From positions 7,564,001 through 7,628,000 of the forward strand of contig OZ017766.1 of the NCBI GenBank assembly GCA_963969345.1: 64,000 bases of DNA, given 5' to 3'. This stretch comes from Turbatrix aceti. Its lineage: Eukaryota > Nematoda > Chromadorea > Rhabditida > Panagrolaimidae. The position numbers were made by a program, and so were the translations under genes. This document shows, in pieces, positions 57,012 to 64,000 of the stretch. The notes beneath the pieces were generated by a model that saw nothing but the letters and a program-made list of their open reading frames with translations, had not been told where the DNA came from and searched no databases. Every line of letters starts with the position of its first letter. Position 1 is the first letter of the stretch.

Positions 57012-57328
57012 TACGACAAATTTTTTATTTTAAAAATCGTCATGACGGTTCACAGAATCCCATGCATTAACGATCTGTTGTAAATAAACAGATCGCTCAA
57101 TACATTACATTGTATAATACAAAAAAATGTCACCTTAACTTAATTTGAATTCAACTCAACGACAATCCGTTTTATCGTTACGCAGTGCATGCAGTTTACA
57201 AAAAAAAAGATTATACAAAAACACACTTCGGAGCTTATCGTGCCAGTCACACCAGATCAGAAGCGAAAATTAAAAAAAGGGGTACAAAGAAAGGTAACAG
57301 AACAAAAGAAAACGGACAGATGCCGAAA

Positions 57329-57901
57329 TCAGTAATACTTCCTGCCGCCGCCGTAGTACGAGTTGCCACCGTAGTACGAGTTGCCACCGTAGTTGGAGCG
57401 GCCACCGTAACCCGAGTTGTTACCGTAGTTTGAGCTTCCACCGCGGTCACCAGAATAACGCTCAGCGCCCTGAACAGCGAGACGATCGGCCATTTCGTTT
57501 CCACGGACTCCAGCGTGACCACGAACGTGCTCGAACTCGACGTGCATGTTCTGGCGATGAGACTGGATGCTCTCAAGGAGGTCGCGGTTGGCGACATTCG
57601 TGTTGGCAGCCGTCTTCCAGCCATTGCGTTCCCAGCGATTGACCCAGTCCATAGACTTGACCAGAAGCTCGGAATCAGTGCGAACGCGGACCGCAGAGAG
57701 GCCCCTGTCGCTTGCCTGCTTCAGCGCGACATCGACGGCTTCGTATTCGGCGCGGTTGTTCGTCGGGCGACCGCTGGAGACCGGAGCAGACCGATTGTCG
57801 GGATGGTTGTCGCCCCAGTAAACGCCGTAGCCGGCTTTTGCGTTGGAGCGACCGTTATTCGTGCAGGCGCCATCGGTGTAGACCGTCGCCGGCGCTGGCA
57901 T
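57329..57901 (-). CDS. RNase H1-type ribonuclease with GY-rich tail
   Basis: This is an intronless 190-residue type 1 RNase H that cuts RNA in RNA-DNA hybrids. All four catalytic carboxylates are visible: D10 (VYTDGAC), E52 (NRAEYEAV), D76 (RTDSELL) and D139 (GNEMADRLA). WVNRWERNGWKTAANTNVANRDLLESI is the basic, hybrid-gripping region, and HVRGHAG holds the conserved His. It lacks the N-terminal hybrid-binding domain of its neighbour. After about residue 155 the fold is replaced by a low-complexity tail of Gly, Tyr, Ser and Asn (repeated NYGG and SYYGG) ending in RKYY, unusual for this family. TATTTTTTTTAG about 60 bp before the ATG could be a trans-splice acceptor. The catalytic domain is highly similar to that of the gene at 58650, so a recent duplication is likely. 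Confidence 0.92.
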   Translation of the reverse strand: MPAPATVYTDGACTNNGRSNAKAGYGVYWGDNHPDNRSAPVSSGRPTNNRAEYEAVDVALKQASDRGLSAVRVRTDSELLVKSMDWVNRWERNGWKTAANTNVANRDLLESIQSHRQNMHVEFEHVRGHAGVRGNEMADRLAVQGAERYSGDRGGSSNYGNNSGYGGRSNYGGNSYYGGNSYYGGGRKYY

Positions 57902-58649
57902 TTTTTTCAGACGTGGATTGAAGGATTGGGGAAAGAAAGCGTCAGTATAACAATTCTTGGTTTCCTAAAAAAAATATACGCTTGAACACAAGATCCGCAA
58001 ACGCAAAAAAAAAGAAAGCTCGGAAAAATAAATAAAAATAAAAACGGCGCAATGATCAACAAAAGAAAGAGCAACCAGCACCGAGCCAGGCAAAAACAAA
58101 CGACTGACGACAAGAAAACAGTCCAAACGAAAGAATTTTTTTTCGTTTCGAAAGCCGCGGCAAAGAAAGTTTGCCAGAGAAAAATTCTCTCCGAGAGACA
58201 ACAAAATATCTAGGTCAGGGGAGGAGCGATCTCCGTTTTGTACGCGAATTTGGCCAACATTTCAAAATGGGAGATATCTCAAAATAGCTGCAACTTGGAA
58301 CCAAAAATGTAAATAAATAACAATTTTTTTTTAATTCGGAAAAAAATTGTTTCCAAAATTCAAAACAAAAATATTTTTTACAAACAAGGAAAAATCTTTT
58401 TGAACTTTTTGAATTTCTCGACACGAAAGCGCGTGCGCACTTTTTAAAGTTTTCGTGCCAGGAGTTTGTCAATAACGCTGTTTATTTCGAAAAATCCGTC
58501 CAACAATAATCCGTTTTATTTTGTATAAAATTTGCAAAACAATTATACAAAACAAATTTCAAAAATTAAAGCAGGTACTTTTGCCAATTGATCGTAAATT
58601 TAAAAAAAAATAGTCAAAAAACAGCAGCAAAACAAAAATTTTTTTTTCA

Positions 58650-60196
58650 TTATTTCTTGCTGCCCGAATTCCCACCGTGATCACCGGTATAACGTTCAGC
58701 GCCCTGAACAGCCAGGCGATCGGCCATTTCATTGCCATGCACCCCAGCGTGCCCCCGAACGTGCTGGAACTCGACGTGAATCTTCTTGCGATGAGCCTGA
58801 ATGCTCTCAAGAAGATCGCGATTGGCTACGTCCTTGTTGGCGGACGTCTTCCAGCCTTTGCGCTCCCAACCCTTGATCCAGTCCATCGAATTGACGAGCA
58901 GCTGGGAATCCGTGGCAATCCGAATCGCGGGTAGGCCCTTGCTTATCGCCTGCTCGAGAGCGACGTTGACAGCTTCGTACTCGCCGCGGTTGTTAGTTGG
59001 GCGACCGCTGGAGATCGGAGCAGACCGGTTGTCGGGGTGATTGTCGCCCCAGTAGATGCCGTAGCCGGCCTTCGCGCCGGAGCGACCGTTGTTGGAACAC
59101 GCACCGTCTGTGTAGACTGTTGGCATGCCGTCGAGAATAGATTGCGGGGGCGGATTTGCGAGGGTAGAATTCGTGGTTTTGGGCTTCCTGGAATGAAAAA
59201 ATGTGTAAAAAAGTCAAAAATTACTATTTTTTCAAAAATTCAAAAAAAAATGTTTTGTGTCCAAAAATTCTGTTATAAAAAAATTTCGTAAACTTCAAAG
59301 ACAAATTTGTTCGTTTCCAAAAATAGAAAAGAAAAATGACTGTTTCAAAAAAAATTATTACCGAAATTTTTTTCTCGAAAAATGTCAAAGAAAATTTTCG
59401 TAAAAAAAATGTTTTACCTCAGAAATTCTAAAAAATTTGCTTGTTTTTAAAATAATTTCCATTACAAATATTCTAATACAAAGTTTTCGTGACCAAAAAA
59501 AAATATTTTATTATAAAAAATATTTTTACTAAAAAAAAACTTGATTCAAAAGTTAAAAAAAATTATTTTAGTTTTTTTTCAAAAATATTTTTTAAGCAAA
59601 AAAATTTTTTTTCGTTTTCTAAAGTTAGAAAAAAATTATTTTCATTTTTTTTCAAATTTTTTTTTAAATTACCCAAAAAAAATTTTTTTGTCACAAATAA
59701 AAAAATTTTGAATAAAAAATCGTAATTTTTGATACACACTTTAAAGGCGATTCCGAATCCGGAATCTTGGCATCATCTGCCTTGCGCTTGGTGGCCGGTC
59801 GTTCACTTTGTACCTCCCAGACAAAATCCAAAGCTTCACGAAGATTGGGAAACTTTTTGAACTTTTTGAAGCCGGTTTCTGCGTCGAGGAACTTTTTGCA
59901 CTTGTCCCAGTGATCGAAGACGGCATGCTTCCGCTCAGGACCCGCCGTGCCGACCGCGTAGACGACGTCTGTTTTTGCTGATTTGTCCGCTGAAAAAAAG
60001 GTTATCATAGACGTTTAAAATAAAAAATAAAATAATTACGGTTTTTGGATAGGAATTCTTCGGCTTCGGCCTTAGTTTTGCATTCCTTTGTCACGGCGTT
60101 GGAGGTATATTCGGGGGACATCGCGAGCTCGAAATCGGTTTTGTTGTGGTAGACGCCTCGGCAGCCACCCTTGGCAACCGCATAGTAGACTGCCAT
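58650..60196 (-). CDS. RNASEH1: Ribonuclease H1 with two N-terminal hybrid-binding-like domains
   Basis: This is full-length RNase H1, which removes RNA from R-loops, Okazaki primers and mitochondrial hybrids. Three exons (60196-60040, 59989-59740, 59187-58650) give 314 residues with consistent phases. Residues 3-48 form a hybrid-binding domain (VYYAVAKGGCRGVYH, SNAVTKECKTKAEAEEFL). Residues 62-110 form a second, diverged copy (VVYAVGTAGPERKHAVFDHW, KKFKKFPNLREALDFV). A Lys-rich, Pro-rich linker leads to the catalytic domain with D162, E204, D228 and D291 all present. Most animal RNase H1 proteins have one hybrid-binding domain, so the second copy is notable. The start is supported by an acceptor (CGCTTCAG) immediately before the ATG. 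A 550-bp AT-rich intron separates domain and linker exons. Confidence 0.93.
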
Positions 60197-60284
60197 CTGA
60201 AGCGTTTGCACAAGTTACGATTTTTCTTGTCGGCCGAAATAGAAAATTTTTTTTATGAAATTGGGCCAAAAAATGCATTTACGA

Positions 60285-60735
60285 TGAAAAGTTTTTACTG
60301 AAAAACGGTTGCTAAAAATTGTGTTTTTGCCACTTTTGACAATTTTTGGCACGTCGTAGGTAAAAAATTACGGCATTTCCAAAGCCAGTGTACAAATTGA
60401 TCGACGTGATTTTTGATGGCGAATCCGAGAAAAATATAAAAATATTGGGTTATCCCATTGAAAAATGTCGAAAAACGCAATTAAAAAATGGTCATGATGA
60501 CAACATTTTTTCGGCATTTTTCAAGGTATACCTCAATATTTTTATATTTTTCTCGGATTCTCCATCAAAAATCACATCGATAAATTCGTACCTTTGCTTC
60601 GGAAATGCCGTAATTTGTTTAGCTAAAACGTTTCAAAAATAGTCAAAAATGGCAAAAACGCGATTTCTGACTACCGTAACCAGATCATGCCTCATGCATC
60701 TAATTTTTACCGTATAAATTTTTCGTCGTAAAGGC
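60285..60735. mobile_element. Foldback element, family A, intergenic copy
   Basis: This is an inverted-repeat element whose arms match those at 8392-8847: TTTTTGGCACGT, AAAAAATTACGGCATTTCC, GAGAAAAATATAAAAATAT and GATCATGCCTCATGCATC appear in the same order. The arms meet near 60490-60510. It lies between the RNase H1 start and the RNase H-like pseudoenzyme. Exact termini are uncertain. Confidence 0.75.
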
Positions 60736-60986
60736 TACATTTCAGCAAATTTTCATGAAAAAAATCAAAAACATCCCTAGCCACGTTCCTTGTAAGTACA
60801 AAAATCCGTGTCTTGACACGAAAAAACATTTCTCAAATTACGATCACGGACCGATACAAAAACTTCCGTAGATAATCTAGGTGGCGCAAATAACGACCGA
60901 ATAACCCAACAAAAACACACAACGCACGAAAAACTATTTATAAATTGATTTATGCGGGCTTTCACAAATCAGAAAAGCATATTTAT

Positions 60987-61645
60987 TCAACGGGGAAAGG
61001 TATACGCCGTAGATCCTTCTTCGGCGAGTTTGTGAGCAGCGTGAAAGGCATTCGGCATGTCGCCGCTTCTGCCGGGATGAATTTTACGAACCGTCACCTG
61101 AAAAAAAGTGAGTTTATAAAAAAAGGGGTTTTTAGAACTCCCGGCACGAAAAAAATTATTTTCTTTGTTTTGGGAGTAAAAATTACCTCATGACCGGCAG
61201 ATCGAATCGCCTGGACGAGGCTGTCCATCTGGATGAGCAAATCCCGGTTCGCGAGCGGTGTCTTGTCCTCGCGCCGAAATTTGACAGCCTTGTAGCGAGG
61301 AAGAACGCCGTGGAAGCAGTCCAGGACGTAGTCTGACGGAGTCTTGATGACGACCTGTCTCATGTCGTAACTCAGAGCGCACTGCAGCGCGTGATTTGTC
61401 GCCGCGAGGTGAACGCGATTCGCCGTCGCTGGACCAAAGAGGAGGGGAGCGCCGACGTTGAGACGACTGCTCTTGTTCCAGTATACGCCGAATCCGGCTT
61501 TGACGGACGCTGGCAAAGCGGGTGCAGCATCAGCTTCAGCCCCAGCGGATACTTCCGCCGACGAAGCAACAACCGCCGTCGCGGCAGAAGACGACGACTC
61601 GTCGCACTCGTTGAGAACGACACCTGCCGTGTAGACAAAATGCAT
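60987..61645 (-). CDS. RNase H-fold protein lacking catalytic residues
   Basis: This is a relative of the neighbouring RNases H that has lost every catalytic carboxylate. Two exons (61645-61187, 61097-60987) give 189 residues in phase 0. Alignment by eye: VYTAGVV replaces VYTDGAC (D to A); TANRVHLAA replaces TNNRAEYEA (E to H); IKTPSDYVL replaces VRTDSELL (D to P); AAHKLAEEGS replaces MADRLAVQGA (D to H). Conserved framework pieces remain (KAGFGVYW, PLANRDLLIQMDSLV). An Ala/Ser-rich insertion occupies residues 16-47. The frame is fully open over both exons and the splice signals are good, so it is probably expressed and not a decaying copy. It may bind nucleic acid or proteins without cutting; that is inference. 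The gene has no visible hybrid-binding domain. Confidence 0.8.
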
Positions 61646-62482
61646 GATTGATTTTTCTCGATCGATTCTTGCGGAAAATCGACGAAATCAAAGAGAAACA
61701 GCAATAGCTGGGGAGGGATGGGCGTTGACCGGGAGCTATCACTGGCACGCCTGCGCACAAGGCCGCAGATGTGAGGGATACGTACCGTCCGACTCAAATG
61801 TGTCGAAAAAACAAACGTCATGGTTGGGAAGGCAGCGCAGAGTGACTCCCGGGCACTGGGAAATTATGCAATTTTTTTTCAAGCTGACTGTTTTCGCGTC
61901 GAGATTGATTAAAAAATGCACACACTGAACGTAAAGTTCATTTTTGTGGTTTTTGAAACGAAAAAAAATACATAATTTACGTTATCTTTTTTTTCATCGT
62001 AATTATAAAATTTTTTCCACCGCAAAACCGTTCTTTTCGTCTCGAGAAAACATGGAGGTCAAAAATTACCCGTTTCACTTATTCTTTAGGCCAAAACAAT
62101 ATTTTTTTCCCAAAAAAATACAAAACCGAGGGGAAACCATTTTTTCGTTGCAAGATCCTTTTTTTCGCGTCGACAAAAAAATTGGACCAAAAAACACAAA
62201 ACCCGTTTCACAAATTTTTTAGGAATAAAAAATCGTTTTTCTCCCCAAAAAAATGTAAAACCGTAATTTTTCGTGTCAAAACTGCATTTTTCGTTGCAAA
62301 ACCGTTGCACAACAAAATTGTTTTTCGTGTCGAAACCATTTTTCGTTGCAAGACCGTTTTTTTGTATCCTAAACTCAAAAACTTTTTTTTTGTGGTTTTG
62401 AAACGAAAATCAAAGCAGTTACGTTCATTTCCTACTGTAAAACTCGTAATTTATAATACACAATATGTTATGCCTAACCTCA
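61646..62482. other. Intergenic stretch between RNase H-family genes
   Basis: The first 220 bp upstream of the pseudoenzyme are GC-moderate and may hold its promoter. From about 61860 the DNA is AT-rich, with many copies of words like CGTGTCAAAACTGC and CGTTGCAAAACCG, which look like a degenerate dispersed simple repeat. No exon is supported. Confidence 0.4.
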
Positions 62483-63058
62483 TTATTCAACTTTTTTCTG
62501 ACCAGCTTTCTCGAGTTTTTTTTCTAGGAGTAGTTTGGTAGCGTATCGAGCCATGTCGTCGACCCTGTTGTTGCCCTCGACGGTAGAATGCCCGGCAACA
62601 TGGACGACCTGTGCCCCGAGTTCATCGATGAGGGCTTTCATCTCGATAAATTGATCCATATTTTTGACCTGTTTGCCGTTGTACGTCTTGAAGCCATTTG
62701 CAATCCACTGCGTTATCCATTCATTGACAGAGCGTACGAGAACGTGAGAATCCGTAGCAATGACAAAATCCCGGATTCCGTGTTCTTTTGCCGTTTTTAG
62801 GGCCATGATGACGGCGGCATTCTCGGCACGACTGTTTGTATGGACGCGTTTGAGGGTCCGGCATCTGTTCCAGGGGTGTTTGGAGCCCCAGAAAATAGCA
62901 GCAGCGGCGACGGCCTTGTCACGGTCGCCGTTGAATCTGCACGAGCCGTCTGTGTAGACGATGATGGGGGTGGTCTGGGGAGGGGAGGTGGTGGATGATG
63001 ATGATGACGATGACCCCAATCGGCGAAGTGCCCGTGATAGGCCGGCAAATCGCAGCAT
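62483..63058 (-). CDS. RNase H-family ribonuclease, possibly mitochondrial
   Basis: This is an intronless 191-residue type 1 RNase H. The N-terminus is basic with no acidic residues (MLRFAGLSRALRRLGSSSSS), consistent with a mitochondrial targeting sequence, followed by a Ser/Thr/Pro linker. Catalytic residues are intact: D37 (VYTDGSC), E79 (SRAENAA), D103 (ATDSHVL) and D167 (NNRVDD). QWIANGFKTYNGKQVKNMDQF matches the basic-protrusion region, and HVAGHS holds the His. It is more diverged from the other two active copies than they are from each other. The C-terminus is Lys/Glu-rich. An acceptor-like TTTTGCAG lies 6 bp before the ATG. No hybrid-binding domain is seen. Confidence 0.88.
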   Translation of the reverse strand: MLRFAGLSRALRRLGSSSSSSSTTSPPQTTPIIVYTDGSCRFNGDRDKAVAAAAIFWGSKHPWNRCRTLKRVHTNSRAENAAVIMALKTAKEHGIRDFVIATDSHVLVRSVNEWITQWIANGFKTYNGKQVKNMDQFIEMKALIDELGAQVVHVAGHSTVEGNNRVDDMARYATKLLLEKKLEKAGQKKVE

Positions 63059-64000
63059 CGGGGGCTGCAAAACTGTATTTTTTCGTGTCAGGACCGTTTT
63101 TTCATCACAAAACCGTTTTTTTTCGTTGCAAGACTTTTTTTGCCGCAAATCGTAATTTTTCGCGTAGCGTAAGCGGAACGGAGCAGAGAGGAGTCCCGAA
63201 GCGTGCGCTTGGGGAACTCCCGACGCGAATCCAAATTCGCGATCGAGAGAGAGAAAAGCGAGTTTTCTCTTTATCTGCGGTTGTTTTTCGGTAGTCAATG
63301 GCTGATGTTAATTCTTTCTCAATATTATTTTATTCCCTTGTCTAATTCATATAACCATTTATGTTGTTTTATCACCGGCGAGCCTAATTTCAGCACGCGT
63401 AATCCTATTTTCAGCATTTAGATAAACGAATACGTATGTCTAGCATACAACGAAGGCATTGGGTTTGCGGAGAACAAATGTCGCGCGGAACAGCAACCGC
63501 AACACAGAACGGAGTTCCTCAGAATGTAGGTAGCTCAATTCCTGTGCTAAAAGCGGCACGAGGGCGAAAACCAGTCCAACACGAGAGTGGATACCAGGGA
63601 GGCAGCAAGGAACCAGGAAGCGGCTGCCCAGAGAAGAGCAAGCGGTAGATCGCGGAAGCATGCCCTCCTTCATCTCAAGACAGCAGTCTCTCCAGAAACC
63701 GGCAGGGCATGGGCCACACTGCATTACAGCAGGCGGGTCAGCAGCACGAACATCGGTGAGTTCGCGAGAGAGGTAGGGAACCGGACCGAAGACTTAAATT
63801 GGTCGAAGGTATAGTATAGCCGGCGAAAGTTTTCGGAGGAAACGGGGGAAGGCCGAAACGACCAAGGTCGTGACTGTCCGAGCGAGAGGACGCAGTAACT
63901 TGCAGAAGGCCGAGGCTGACGGTCAGCCAATTTTTTATGGCCAAGGAGGTCCGGAGAAAGGAAGGATGACCTGGATATCGGGGTTTTTCGGTGGATTGCG
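63059..64000. other. Window end, compositionally different block
   Basis: Positions 63059-63300 look like ordinary upstream sequence of the RNase H gene. From about 63300 the DNA lacks the A/T runs typical of the window and is GC-moderate, with open frames on the plus strand including one running off the end (about 63794-64000). None is recognised. It may be a transposon end or the start of another gene. Confidence 0.35.

Noticed and set aside
1..64000. tRNA genes, rRNA and CRISPR arrays
   Set aside because: No tRNA-like A/B-box pair with a foldable acceptor stem, no rRNA segment and no spacer-repeat array was found by reading; short tandem repeats present are simple sequence or transposon words.

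Overview
The window is eukaryotic and almost certainly from a chromadorean nematode. The evidence is two nematode cuticle collagens (N-terminal membrane-anchor domain, furin-type cleavage motif, Cys-bounded Gly-X-Y blocks), a tandem pair of serpentine chemoreceptor-like GPCRs, small introns (about 47-60 nt is common), and 3' splice-site-like T-runs ending in AG just upstream of many start codons, as expected for spliced-leader trans-splicing. I cannot name a species. All gene models below were assembled by hand from splice signals. For every complete confident model the exon lengths sum to a multiple of three with matching phases.

Layout. 0-5.4 kb: GC-rich and simple-sequence DNA with only the first exon of a phosphoglycerate dehydrogenase gene (minus). 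5.4-18.8 kb: a minus-strand series of a 12-exon JIP1-type JNK scaffold gene, an unrecognised Pro-rich gene, and the alpha subunit of general transcription factor IIE, closely spaced in the same direction. 18.8-25.8 kb: transposon-rich DNA around a complex I subunit gene (NDUFB2). 25.8-31.2 kb: two tandem plus-strand GPCR genes, the second ending 36 bp from a convergent gene for an MSP-domain protein with a C-terminal membrane anchor (31.2-33.6 kb). 33.6-51.2 kb: mostly non-coding, with one unrecognised single-exon gene, a set of possible exons for a small Cys-rich protein, and several well-preserved non-autonomous DNA transposons. 51.2-56.0 kb: two cuticle collagen genes and a small Pro-rich gene overlapping the start of one of them. 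57.3-63.1 kb: four RNase H-fold genes on the minus strand: a GY-tailed RNase H, a complete RNase H1 with two hybrid-binding-like domains, a copy lacking all four catalytic carboxylates, and a copy with a possible mitochondrial leader.

The strongest unexplained structure is in the repeats. Three unrelated-looking MITE families have hAT-type hallmarks (8-bp target duplications, short CAG-starting inverted ends), and each is built from its own repeated short palindromic word. One 843-bp foldback element has Transib-like ends (CACTATG heptamer, 5-bp duplication). Two introns in neighbouring genes consist almost entirely of foldback elements, which suggests introner-like behaviour. A 49-bp piece of a TFIIE-alpha exon recurs 50 kb away with only synonymous differences.
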